A stretch of DNA of 41,941 bases from Micromonospora echinofusca (lineage in GTDB: Bacteria > Actinomycetota > Actinomycetes > Mycobacteriales > Micromonosporaceae). The notes below the pieces were generated by a model that was not told the DNA's origin, made no database searches, and worked only from the letters and a program-made list of their open reading frames with translations. Made by a program: the position numbers and the translations under genes. Where the stretch lies: positions 1 to 41,941 of the forward strand of contig NZ_WVUH01000012.1 in NCBI RefSeq assembly GCF_017614955.1, read 5' to 3'. Positions 32,401 through 39,939 of this stretch are shown here, one piece after another; within the stretch, counting starts at the first letter, position 1, and each line of letters starts with the position of its first letter.

Positions 32401-33392
32401 CGGTTACCTCCAGAGGGACGGGTCGTGTCCGGCGTACCGGTCGGCGACGCGGCGGGGGCACTGCCACCGGGGGCGCCGCTGCCCGGGGCCGAGATGGTCG
32501 GGGGGACCACCGGCCGGGCGTAGCGTAGCTGCGGCCCGCCGGCAGCCGGCAGGGTGAGATCGTCGACGCCCCGCACCGCGAACGACAGGCCGTGCTCGGC
32601 CGAGACGTTGCGCATCAACCGGGCGGCGAGGCTGTCGTTGAACCGGTCCTCCAGCTCCTCCGGCCCGATCGCCGACACCTCGTACGGGCCGGTCACCGGG
32701 CGGTAGTCCACCAGGATCGCCCCGCCGGCGGCCCGGATGGTGGAGGTCGCGGTCAGCCGCTGGCCGTTGATCGCGACCGCCTCGGCACCGGCGCTCCACA
32801 GCCCGTTCGCGATCTTCTGGAGGTCGCTGTCGAGGACCCGGCCCAGGTTCGTACCACCCTGGCCGGTGACCGCGTCGGCCTTGGACGGGGCGTCGGCCAC
32901 CCGCACCACGACGCCGTCCCCCCGGACCCGGGCCAGCCCGGTGACCGCCTCCAGATCCCGTAGCCGGGCCGCGTCGCTGCCGCTCAACGCGGCATCCCGC
33001 TGCCGGGCCACCTCGCCGCGCAGCGCGTCGGCCCGACGGGCCAACTCGCTGGTCTCGCCCTCCCGCTGCTTGATCTGCTCGACCAGGCCGGCCCGGGCCC
33101 GGCTGCGCTCCGGCTCCTCGGCGATTGTCTGCCGGTACGCGACGGCGAAGAGGAAACCGAGCACGAGCAGGGTGGCCACGGTCACCGACCGGATCGCGCC
33201 CCGCTGCCAGCCGGTCGGCCCGCCGACCCGGGCGCGCCGGGCCGCCGCCGCGGCGTAGCCGGGATCGAGTGGGTTGCGGAACAGTTCGGTGAGGAAGTCG
33301 GGGGTGTAGGTCCGCCCCGGACGCGGCCCGCCACCCGGGGCGTCGGCGGGGCGGGGCAGGCGCCCCTCCGGGCCGTCGATGGGCCCGGTCAT
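32397..33392 (-). CDS. DUF881 family membrane-anchored protein (Rv1823-like)
   Basis: 331 aa. A cytoplasmic N-terminus of about 68 residues (containing TPDFLTELFRNPLDPGYAAAA), one transmembrane helix at 69-87, a coiled coil at about 100-135 and a DUF881 domain (about 140-295), then a Pro/Ser/Thr-rich tail. It is the paralogue of the gene two positions downstream. Both junctions with pgsA and sbp are ATGA overlaps, so the three products are probably made in fixed ratio and may form one membrane complex. Confidence 0.88.
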   Translation of the reverse strand: MTGPIDGPEGRLPRPADAPGGGPRPGRTYTPDFLTELFRNPLDPGYAAAAARRARVGGPTGWQRGAIRSVTVATLLVLGFLFAVAYRQTIAEEPERSRARAGLVEQIKQREGETSELARRADALRGEVARQRDAALSGSDAARLRDLEAVTGLARVRGDGVVVRVADAPSKADAVTGQGGTNLGRVLDSDLQKIANGLWSAGAEAVAINGQRLTATSTIRAAGGAILVDYRPVTGPYEVSAIGPEELEDRFNDSLAARLMRNVSAEHGLSFAVRGVDDLTLPAAGGPQLRYARPVVPPTISAPGSGAPGGSAPAASPTGTPDTTRPSGGNR

Positions 33393-34024
33393 GCCGCCGC
33401 CCGGCGCGCGGCCCGGACGAGCTGACCGGCCTGGATCACGTAGAACGCCCCGGCGACCCAGTAGAGAACCAGGCCCCACCAGGCCAGCCCCCAGCCGGTG
33501 GCCCCGGCGACCGTCGAGGCGGCCGGCACCGCCTTGGCCAGCAGCAGCAGCGGGAAGGCGGCCAGCAGGACGAAGGTGGCGGTCTTGCCCACGTAGTGCA
33601 CCGGTGGTGGACCGTAGCCGTGCCGGCGGAGCACCAGCAGCGAGCCGAGCAGCAGCAACTCCCGGCCGAGCAGTGCGGCGGTGAACTGCCAGGGCACCAC
33701 GTCCCGGGCGGTGAACGCGACCAGGGTGGCGAGGATGTAGAGCCGGTCGGCGAGCGGGTCGAGCAGTTCCCCGAGCCGGCTCACCTGGCGGAGGCGGCGG
33801 GCGATCCAGCCGTCGACCCAGTCGCTGGTGCCGCCGACCGCGAGCACCACGATCGCCGCGACGTCGGCCCGGGAGACCAGGAAGAGATAGAGGAAGAGGG
33901 GTACGCCCAGCAGCCGCGCGAAGCTGATCAGGTTGGGCAGGGTGAGGACCCGGTCGGCCCCGGAGGCGACGGCGGTGGCCCCGCCGGGCACGGTCTGGGT
34001 CGCCCGCGTCGACCGACGCGACAC
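33389..34024 (-). CDS. pgsA2: CDP-alcohol phosphatidyltransferase (PgsA2-like)
   Basis: 211 aa from the GTG at 34024 (GGGAGG upstream); a longer frame to 34123 has no ribosome-binding site or conserved sequence. The complete catalytic motif D-G-x2-A-R-x8-G-x3-D-x3-D occupies residues 71-93. About six transmembrane helices. The enzyme condenses CDP-diacylglycerol with an alcohol; glycerol phosphate (giving phosphatidylglycerol phosphate) is the usual annotation, but cardiolipin or phosphoinositol relatives are possible. It is the first gene of the overlapping pgsA-DUF881-sbp-DUF881 unit. Confidence 0.9.
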   Translation of the reverse strand: MSRRSTRATQTVPGGATAVASGADRVLTLPNLISFARLLGVPLFLYLFLVSRADVAAIVVLAVGGTSDWVDGWIARRLRQVSRLGELLDPLADRLYILATLVAFTARDVVPWQFTAALLGRELLLLGSLLVLRRHGYGPPPVHYVGKTATFVLLAAFPLLLLAKAVPAASTVAGATGWGLAWWGLVLYWVAGAFYVIQAGQLVRAARRAAA

Positions 34025-34354
34025 GGAACCTCCCTCCGCGTACGCGTCACGGCCCGACCGGCCCTGGGGGCCGCGGACCTGGGACAGGTCGTACGCGCTG
34101 CCGACCGGCTGTCGCCGGATCATCGTCCACTCCGGTCCCGGAGGACCGCCACCTGTACGCGACCGGTACCGCTGCCGCTGGGCTGTCGGCGGGCGGTCGC
34201 GTGGCCACTATATCCGGGCCCGGCCGGGTCCCTGCTGGTGCCGTTGCCCCGACGATCATCGGCGCCGACCGTCACCGCCCCTATGGCATCCTAGGAGGCT
34301 AGACTCTCCGGTGGGCGCCACGTCCCGCACCACCCGGCAACCGGCCGGCCGGAA
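34025..34354. other. 330-nt intergenic region upstream of the pgsA unit
   Basis: No gene is apparent. It must contain the promoter for the minus-strand pgsA unit. Candidate -10 hexamers on that strand are TATAGT (within 34205-34213) and TAGGAT (within 34288-34296), but neither has a good -35. Nothing else stands out. Confidence 0.4.
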
Positions 34355-34744
34355 TCAGTCGCTGAGGACGGGCCGCCCGAAGAGCGCCGCGAAGCCGGCC
34401 GGCAGCCGGGTGAGCACGTCGTTCAGCTCACCCCCGGAGACCGCCTCCGCCACCGTGCTCAGTACCGCACCGGCGTCCCACTCGGCGGTCCGCTCGGTCG
34501 CCCCCACGCCGCTGGCCACCTGCGCCAGGAACTCCCGCACCCCGTAGCCCCGCGCGCCACCGGGACGGGCGGTCAGCCAGGCGCCGGCGGGCAACGGCAG
34601 CTGGGCGGCGAGATCCTCCGCCTCGTCGGGCCCCAGCCGCTGCGCCAGCACCCCCAGCACCTGCTGGATGACCCGCTCCGTCCCGGCCCGGTCGGGGTAC
34701 TCGCCCCGTTCCCGTACCCGGGCCACGAACTCGTCGTACCGCAT
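34355..34744 (-). CDS. DUF2267 domain protein
   Basis: 129 aa from the ATG at 34744, preceded by GAGGGG at about 9 nt. MRYDEFVARVRERGEY, then RVIQQVLGVLAQRLGPDEAEDLAAQLP and DAGAVLSTVAEAVSGGELNDVLTRLPAGFAALF, is the DUF2267 pattern of two related helical repeats. Function unknown; such genes often accompany stress genes in actinobacteria. No partner is obvious here; the next gene is a marR 96 nt upstream on the same strand. Confidence 0.82.
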   Translation of the reverse strand: MRYDEFVARVRERGEYPDRAGTERVIQQVLGVLAQRLGPDEAEDLAAQLPLPAGAWLTARPGGARGYGVREFLAQVASGVGATERTAEWDAGAVLSTVAEAVSGGELNDVLTRLPAGFAALFGRPVLSD

Positions 34745-34840
34745 GGCCTGGTCCCCTCCGCTCACCCGCGCCGGCCGGCAGCCGACGGCTCCGCGCGGTT
34801 ACCCCGGTCCGGGGTGAAGATGCCCCCACGGGCCGCCCGG

Positions 34841-35308
34841 TCAGGCGGTACGCGCGTCGGACGGGCTGTCGGCCGCGGTGGAGAGCTGGGCGGCCTGGCT
34901 GAACGCCAGCAGGGAGAGCAGCAGCTCGTGCTGGGCCCGGGCGGGCATCTGCTCCAGGACCGTCTGGACCGCCTGGTGCCGGCACCGCTTCAGCTCGGCC
35001 AGCAGGGTGCGGGCCGCGGTGGTGAGCATCAGGTGGACCTCCCGCCGGTCCCGGGGGTCGGCAACCCGGCGCAGCAACCCGGTGGCCTCCAGCCGGTCAC
35101 AGAGCCGGCTGGCCGAGGAGGGGACCACGTTGAGCAGCTCGGCGAGACCGTTGACGTTGGTACCCGGTCGGGCACTGATCAGCGACAGCACCCGGAGCTG
35201 GGTGGGTGACACCGAGGACGCGTGCCGCGCGCCCGCCGTGTCGAGCACACCGATCAGCGCCTCGGCGGCGGCTTCGATCGCCGCGGCCAGATTCGGAGGT
35301 CGCTCCAT
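34841..35308 (-). CDS. MarR-family transcriptional regulator
   Basis: 155 aa. The winged helix is SPTQLRVLSLISARPGTNVNGLAELLNVVPSSASRLCDRLEATGLLRRVADPRDRREVHLMLT (about 34-96), with dimerisation helices on each side. MarR proteins are repressors released by small phenolic or redox ligands. ATG at 35308 with AGAGGA upstream. It lies 20 nt downstream of the PP2C phosphatase gene, so the two are probably co-transcribed and may share a stress-signalling role. Confidence 0.9.
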   Translation of the reverse strand: MERPPNLAAAIEAAAEALIGVLDTAGARHASSVSPTQLRVLSLISARPGTNVNGLAELLNVVPSSASRLCDRLEATGLLRRVADPRDRREVHLMLTTAARTLLAELKRCRHQAVQTVLEQMPARAQHELLLSLLAFSQAAQLSTAADSPSDARTA

Positions 35309-35328
35309 CCGGTGTCCTCTGTGGTCGT

Positions 35329-36570
35329 TCAGTTCGTGCGCCCGCCGCCGGCACCGCCGGTCGACCGTCCACCGTCCCCGGTGGATCGGCTGGTCTCCGG
35401 GCTACCGCCCCTGCCGCCGCCACCGAACCAGTCGAGGCAGACCACCACCGCATCGTCACGCAGATCGACGCGGTCATGGTAGGCATGCAGCTCGCGTATC
35501 ACCGTACCAACCGCCTCGGTGGCGGGCTGAAGGCATGCGGCCCGCATCGCCCGGGCCATGGCCCGCCGACCGTACGGCTCCCGGCCGCCCGGTTCGGCCG
35601 AGTACACCCCGTCGCTGACCACGAAGAGCCGGTCCCCCGGTTGCAGCAGCAGCTCCTGCACCTCGTACCGGGTCTCGGCGAACATGCCCAGCGGCAGCTG
35701 CTGCTCCAACCGCAGTGGCCGGACCGAGGTCCCCCGGACCAGCACGGCCCGGGGCGATCCCGCGTCGACCGCGCCGAGCCGGCCGGTGCGCACGTCCAGC
35801 TCCAGCAGCAGGGTCGCCACGTGCCGGCGGCCCCGGTACTGGGAGTAGATGGTGTCGGAGGCCAACTCGGCCTGCTCGACGAGCCCACCACCGGAGCGTC
35901 GGGCGTTGCGCATCGCGTTGACCGCCACCGAGGTCAGCAGGGACGCGCCCAGCCCGGTGCCGTCGCCGTTGAGGACGGTCACGCAGAGGTCGTCGCCGTT
36001 GATCGCCCAGTCGAAGTGGTCGCCGCCCACGGTGTACGCCGGTTCGAGCTGCCCGGCGAGCCGGTACGCCTCGTGCGCGGCGCTACGCCCGGGGAGCAGG
36101 TCCCACTGCATCTCGGCGGCCATGCTCAGCCGTTCCCGGCGACGGGTCCGCCGGTACCGGTCGGTGTCCCGGTCCGCCGCCCGCAGCGCGGTGGCCAGGT
36201 CGCCGGCGAGTTCCTGGGCCCGGCGCACCACCTCGGGGGACGGGGCGGTGGCGAAGTCGACCACCAGGACCCCGAGGCGTTCACCCCAGGCGGTCAGGGG
36301 GAGGTAGAGCAGGCAGCTATCGTCATCGCCGTGGGCCAGCACCTCCCGCTGGGCGCCGTAGCAGCGGTGGGCCGCGTCGACCGGGGTGTCGTCGTCCGGT
36401 CCCGCCGGCTGGCGTACCGGCCATAGTCCGGTGCTGCGGTAGTCGGCGAGCAGCACCTCCGCTCCCCGCGCGTCGAGCAGGACGCGTACCGTCCGGTCCG
36501 CGGCCTCCACCAGCATGTCCGGCGGGGCCTCCCGGAGCGCGCGCGCGAGCACGCCGGCGGCGTCCGACAT
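35329..36570 (-). CDS. GAF-like plus PP2C (SpoIIE/RsbU-type) protein phosphatase
   Basis: 413 aa. The N-terminal half (about 10-130) looks like a GAF sensor. A linker (about 135-160, ending QWDLLP) leads into a PPM phosphatase with metal-site motifs VGGDHFDW (181-188), NGDGTGLGAS (201-210), VVSDGV (317-322) and RDDAVVV (371-377), all intact. Such phosphatases dephosphorylate anti-anti-sigma factors in partner-switching stress pathways; no anti-sigma gene is adjacent. The tail (about 383-413) is Gly/Ser/Arg-rich. ATG at 36570 with GGAGGAAG upstream. Confidence 0.9.
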   Translation of the reverse strand: MSDAAGVLARALREAPPDMLVEAADRTVRVLLDARGAEVLLADYRSTGLWPVRQPAGPDDDTPVDAAHRCYGAQREVLAHGDDDSCLLYLPLTAWGERLGVLVVDFATAPSPEVVRRAQELAGDLATALRAADRDTDRYRRTRRRERLSMAAEMQWDLLPGRSAAHEAYRLAGQLEPAYTVGGDHFDWAINGDDLCVTVLNGDGTGLGASLLTSVAVNAMRNARRSGGGLVEQAELASDTIYSQYRGRRHVATLLLELDVRTGRLGAVDAGSPRAVLVRGTSVRPLRLEQQLPLGMFAETRYEVQELLLQPGDRLFVVSDGVYSAEPGGREPYGRRAMARAMRAACLQPATEAVGTVIRELHAYHDRVDLRDDAVVVCLDWFGGGGRGGSPETSRSTGDGGRSTGGAGGGRTN

Positions 36571-36918
36571 CAGCTTCCTCCACTGCAATATTTGCTGTAG
36601 GGCAAGCATCATACGGTCGTCGGGAACGTGCCCGGCAGAGCGGTCGCCGTAACGGGAACCCCGGTCGTCGGGCCACCCGACGGGAAGGTCGCCGGACCGG
36701 GTCGGCACGCCGGCCGGCGACGGGGTGGGCGCGGCGGCGGCGCGCGGTCCGGCCCGGGTCCGCCCGGTGCCCCCACCCGGCGTGACCAGCGCCGATGGGC
36801 GGCGGGTCGGCCCGGCGTCGGCGACAGCGTACCCAGCACCGGTCGCACTGCGATACCGCCCCGCGACCCTGCGCAGCATGGTGATACTGGGCCGAACCGA
36901 CGAGGCGGAGGTGCGGAC
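36571..36918. promoter_or_regulatory. Divergent promoter region of the phosphatase and universal stress genes
   Basis: A TATGAT -10 hexamer on the minus strand (36613-36608) would start transcription about 35 nt upstream of the phosphatase gene, but no good -35 accompanies it. A short palindrome GCAA-TAT-TTGC lies at 36585-36595. On the plus strand I see no convincing promoter. The rest of the 348 nt is featureless GC-rich sequence. Confidence 0.4.
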
Positions 36919-37797
36919 GTGGACACGACGAACGCGGCGATCGTGGTCGGGGTCGACGGCTCCGAACCGGCCCTGCGGGCGGTGCGGCTGGCCGCCGCCG
37001 AGGCCGCCCGCCAGCACCGCCCCCTGCGGGTGGTGCACGCCTTCGTGTGGCCGCTGCTGCGGGTACCGGTGGGGCCGCCCCCGGGCGGCCCGCCCGGGTC
37101 CGGACTGCGGCACCAGGCCGAACGGGTGGTCGCCGAGTCGGTGGCGGCAGCCGAAGCGGCGGCCCCCGGGATCACGGTCACCAGCGAGATCGTCGACGGG
37201 GAGGCCGCCGCCGTGCTGCTCGGCCAGAGCCCACGGGCCACCCTGATCGTGATCGGTGACCGGGGGTTGGGCGGCTTCGGCTCGATGCTGCTCGGCTCGG
37301 TGGCGGTACAGGTCAGCGCGTACGCCGCCTGCCCCGTGCTGGTGGCCCGGGGGGCCGCCCGGTCGGACGGCCCGGTGGTGGTCGGGGTGGACGGCTCGCC
37401 CCGGTCCCGCGCGGCGGTGGCCTTCGCCGCCGACCAGGCCGCGTGGCGCGGCGCGGAGCTGGTGGCCCTGCACGCGTGGCGGTACCCGGCCTCCGAGGGA
37501 CCCGGCGACATGCAGCCCCTGGTCTACGACGAACGTGAGGTCGACGACGAGGAGCGCCGTATCCTGGCCGAGTCGACCGCCGGGCTCGCCGAACGGTACC
37601 CGGAGGTGACCGTGACCCGACGCGTCGTCCGGGCCCGCCCGGCACGCGCCCTGGTGGAGGAGTCCCGCCGGGCGCAACTGGTCGTCGTCGGGGCGCGCGG
37701 TCTCGGCGGATTCGCCGCACTGGTCCTCGGCTCGGTCAGTCACACGGTGCTGCACCACAGCGACTGCCCGGTCGCGGTGCTCCGCCACGACAGGTGA
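36919..37797 (+). CDS. Tandem universal stress protein (two UspA domains)
   Basis: 292 aa with two UspA domains (about 5-145 and 150-290). Each has the ATP-binding G-x2-G-x9-G-S/T loop: GDRGLGGFGSMLLGS in the first and GARGLGGFAALVLGS in the second; both start with the VVGVDGS motif. This tandem ATP-binding type is abundant in actinobacteria and is often induced by hypoxia or stationary phase. GTG at 36919 follows GGAGG; longer in-frame starts lack a ribosome-binding site. The last codons are part of a 31-bp tandem repeat that continues downstream. Confidence 0.92.
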   Translation: MDTTNAAIVVGVDGSEPALRAVRLAAAEAARQHRPLRVVHAFVWPLLRVPVGPPPGGPPGSGLRHQAERVVAESVAAAEAAAPGITVTSEIVDGEAAAVLLGQSPRATLIVIGDRGLGGFGSMLLGSVAVQVSAYAACPVLVARGAARSDGPVVVGVDGSPRSRAAVAFAADQAAWRGAELVALHAWRYPASEGPGDMQPLVYDEREVDDEERRILAESTAGLAERYPEVTVTRRVVRARPARALVEESRRAQLVVVGARGLGGFAALVLGSVSHTVLHHSDCPVAVLRHDR

Positions 37798-37861
37798 GCC
37801 CGTCCCGGTGCTCCGCCAGGACAGGTGAGCCCGTCCCGGTGCTCCGCCACGACCTGGGCCC
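37775..37861. repeat. 31-bp tandem repeat, about 2.7 copies
   Basis: Copies begin at 37775, 37806 and 37837 with CGGTGCTCCGCCACGACAGG. The second differs by one base at the equivalent of the ACGAC position, and the third diverges after about 17 bases. The first copy encodes the last residues of the universal stress protein (LRHDR and stop), so the repeat arose by tandem duplication of the gene's 3' end. As 31 is not a multiple of three, the extra copies are not in-frame coding. Confidence 0.85.
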
Positions 37862-37958
37862 GCAGGCATGACCCGCACCGGGACGGGTAGACCCGGCAGG
37901 TACGCCACGACCCAACGCTGCGGGTACGCCAACCGCACCGCAGAGAGGGAGGCAGGTC

Positions 37959-38168
37959 ATGCCAGGACCACGGCCGGGCAGTCGCGCGTACGACACCCAG
38001 CGCGCACACCTGCGGAAACTCGTCGAGAACTCCGGACGGGCCGCCGACGACGAAGCCAACGCGGTCGCCAACCGGCTGCTCCAGGAGAACTCCGAACAGC
38101 GCGGCGTGCTGCGCGGTGAACGGGGTCTCGGCCCCAAGGGGGAACGCGCGCCCGGCGAACGGCGCTGA
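37959..38168 (+). CDS. Small charged protein of unknown function
   Basis: 69 aa. Very hydrophilic and helix-prone (RAYDTQRAHLRKLVENSG, DDEANAVANRLLQENSEQRG), with no membrane segment. GGGAGG lies 7 nt before the ATG. The gene directly abuts the next one (stop at 38168, GTG at 38172), suggesting co-transcription with that membrane protein. Not recognised as a named family. Confidence 0.7.
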   Translation: MPGPRPGSRAYDTQRAHLRKLVENSGRAADDEANAVANRLLQENSEQRGVLRGERGLGPKGERAPGERR

Positions 38169-38171
38169 CCG

Positions 38172-38636
38172 GTGCGACGCGACGACCTGGTCGACGGCGC
38201 GCTGGCCGGCGCGGTGGGCAGCACCGTCCTCAACGCGCTGACCTTCGTGGACATGACGGTCCGCGCCCGGCCGGCGAGCGGTACCCCGGAGGAGACGGTC
38301 CGCCGGCTGGCCGACGCCACCCACGTGGACCTGGGGCCCGAGGACCGGGCGGCGAACCGCCGCTCGGGCCTCGGGCCGTTGCTGGGCTACCTGATCGGGG
38401 TGGGCGCGGGCGCGGTCTTCGCGGTGCTCGCCCGGGACCGGCGGGTACCGTTGCCGCTGGCCGTCGGCGCGCTCGGCGCCGGTGTGATGGTCGCCTCCAG
38501 CGGGTCGATGACGGTGCTCGGGGTGACCGATCCCCGGCGCTGGAGCCGCACCGACTGGCTGTCGGACATCGTGCCGCACCTGGCGTACGGGTACGCAGCC
38601 GCCGCCACCTGGCGACGGCTGCGTACCCGTGGTTGA
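38172..38636 (+). CDS. Small membrane protein of unknown function
   Basis: 154 aa, three to four hydrophobic segments: VDGALAGAVGSTVLNALTFVDM, LGPLLGYLIGVGAGAVFAVLA, PLAVGALGAGVMVASSGSMTV and a short one near IVPHLAYGYAAAA. The layout (Gly/Ala-rich helices, a WSRTDWLSDIVPHLAYG terminal motif) resembles small actinobacterial membrane proteins, but I cannot assign function. GTG start at 38172 has only a weak ribosome-binding site, consistent with translational coupling to the preceding gene. Confidence 0.72.
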   Translation: MRRDDLVDGALAGAVGSTVLNALTFVDMTVRARPASGTPEETVRRLADATHVDLGPEDRAANRRSGLGPLLGYLIGVGAGAVFAVLARDRRVPLPLAVGALGAGVMVASSGSMTVLGVTDPRRWSRTDWLSDIVPHLAYGYAAAATWRRLRTRG

Positions 38637-38642
38637 GGGTGC

Positions 38643-38843
38643 TCAGCCGGACTCGTGCTCCTCGGCGTCCTCGGCCACCGGCTGGGCCGCCGGGCCGTAC
38701 GGCGACACCTGACCCCGGGGCACCGGGCGCCCCCGCTCCGGCCGGGACGAGCGCGGGTGCCCGGACTCGCCGGGGCCCTTGCTGTCCTGCACCAGCGGGT
38801 TCTTCCCGTTGCGCCGCATCTCCATCTGCTGCACGTTCGTCAT
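38643..38843 (-). CDS. Small disordered protein of unknown function
   Basis: 66 aa from the ATG at 38843, with GGAAGGAG 6 nt upstream; the longer frame to 38918 lacks a start signal. Rich in Pro, Gly, Glu and Arg, with no predicted fold: MTNVQQMEMRRNGKNPLVQD, then GHPRSSRPERGRPVPRGQ. It ends convergently only 6 nt from the membrane protein stop. Confidence 0.6.
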   Translation of the reverse strand: MTNVQQMEMRRNGKNPLVQDSKGPGESGHPRSSRPERGRPVPRGQVSPYGPAAQPVAEDAEEHESG

Positions 38844-38974
38844 CGCCGTCTCCTTCCGGTTCGGGCCGCGCGCGTGCCTCGCGCACGCCTGCCGGTTACC
38901 CGTCCCCGCCGGGCCCATACCGGGCCGGCCCGGTCGGCGGGGCTAACCGGTCCCGGGCGGGGTATGACGACCAG

Positions 38975-39628
38975 ATGGGCGACGACCGGCAACTGGTACG
39001 CACCCTGCTGGAGCGGCGGGGCCGCACGTACGCCGAGGAGGCCGGCATCCCGCTGGCCGACCGGCCCGCACCGCTGTACCAGCTCCTCGTGCTGGCCACC
39101 CTGCTCAGCACCCGGATCCGGGCACAGGTCGCGGTGGCCGCCGCCCGGGAACTCTTCCGGGCCGGCTTCCGCACCCCGCAGCGGATGGAGGCGGCCCGCT
39201 GGCAGGACCGGGTGGACGCGCTGGGACGTGGCCACTACCGCCGGTACGACGAACGGACCGCCACCATGCTCGGTACCGGCGCCCGGCTCTGTCTGGACCG
39301 GTGGCGGGGCGACCTGCGGCGGATGCACGCCGAGGTGGACGGCGATCCGGGCGGCCTGCGCCGGTCGCTGACCGCGTTCCCGGGCATCGGGCCGACCGGC
39401 GCGGACATCTTCCTGCGGGAGGCGCAGCAGGTCTGGCCCGACCTGCGCCCCTTCACCGACCGGCGGATGCTGGCCGGGGCCCACCGGCTGGGTCTGCCGG
39501 CCGAACCGGCGGCACTGGCCCGGCTGGTGCCCGGCCCCGACTTCGCCCGGTTCGCCTCGGCGCTGGTCCGGGTGGCCCTCGGTGAGGAGTCCGCCGGGGA
39601 GCTGAGCCGACTGGCCGCGAGCCGCTGA
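38975..39628 (+). CDS. HhH-GPD superfamily protein (endonuclease III-like, atypical)
   Basis: 217 aa. Endonuclease III topology is suggested by LLVLATLLSTRIRAQVAVAAARELF (LSTQ-like helix, about 32-58) and the helix-hairpin-helix LTAFPGIGPTGADIFLREA. The lysine that forms the Schiff base in bifunctional glycosylase/lyases is replaced (PGIGPTGA instead of PGVGRKTA), while an aspartate follows in PFTDRRM. No C-terminal four-cysteine Fe-S motif exists. It may be a monofunctional or inactive member. ATG at 38975 lacks a good ribosome-binding site. Confidence 0.8.
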   Translation: MGDDRQLVRTLLERRGRTYAEEAGIPLADRPAPLYQLLVLATLLSTRIRAQVAVAAARELFRAGFRTPQRMEAARWQDRVDALGRGHYRRYDERTATMLGTGARLCLDRWRGDLRRMHAEVDGDPGGLRRSLTAFPGIGPTGADIFLREAQQVWPDLRPFTDRRMLAGAHRLGLPAEPAALARLVPGPDFARFASALVRVALGEESAGELSRLAASR

Positions 39629-39681
39629 CGACGCCAGGTCCGGCCGTCGCCTGGTCGCGCGCCGCCGACGAGGCGGACCGG

Positions 39682-39882
39682 TCAGCTGACCGGTTTGCCG
39701 CCGCCGCCGGGACGGGTGAGGTACCAGACGGCGAGCGCGGCACCGGCGGCGAGCAGCAGGACGGCGTTGGTGACCCGGCGCCCGTCGGCCGGTGCGCTGC
39801 CACCGGTGCCGAACCAGAGCACCGCCAGACCGGCCAGCACCGCCAGCACCGTGCGCAGACCTCGGTTACTCACGTCCGCCAC
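39682..39882 (-). CDS. Small two-helix membrane protein
   Basis: 66 aa. Two hydrophobic segments (LRTVLAVLAGLAVLWFG and VTNAVLLLAAGAALAVWYLT) are separated by a short GSAPADGRR loop. GTG starts are possible at 39882 and 39873; neither has a strong ribosome-binding site. Unknown function; the clean membrane pattern and codon use support a real gene. Confidence 0.6.
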   Translation of the reverse strand: MADVSNRGLRTVLAVLAGLAVLWFGTGGSAPADGRRVTNAVLLLAAGAALAVWYLTRPGGGGKPVS

Positions 39883-39939
39883 GCTATCGACCGGGCCGGG
39901 GCGGAGGGTCCGGTCGGCGCAGGTTCCCCCGTCCGGGTC

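Noticed and set aside
37775..37861. CRISPR array
   Set aside because: The 31-bp units are directly adjacent with no spacers, and the first overlaps a coding sequence.
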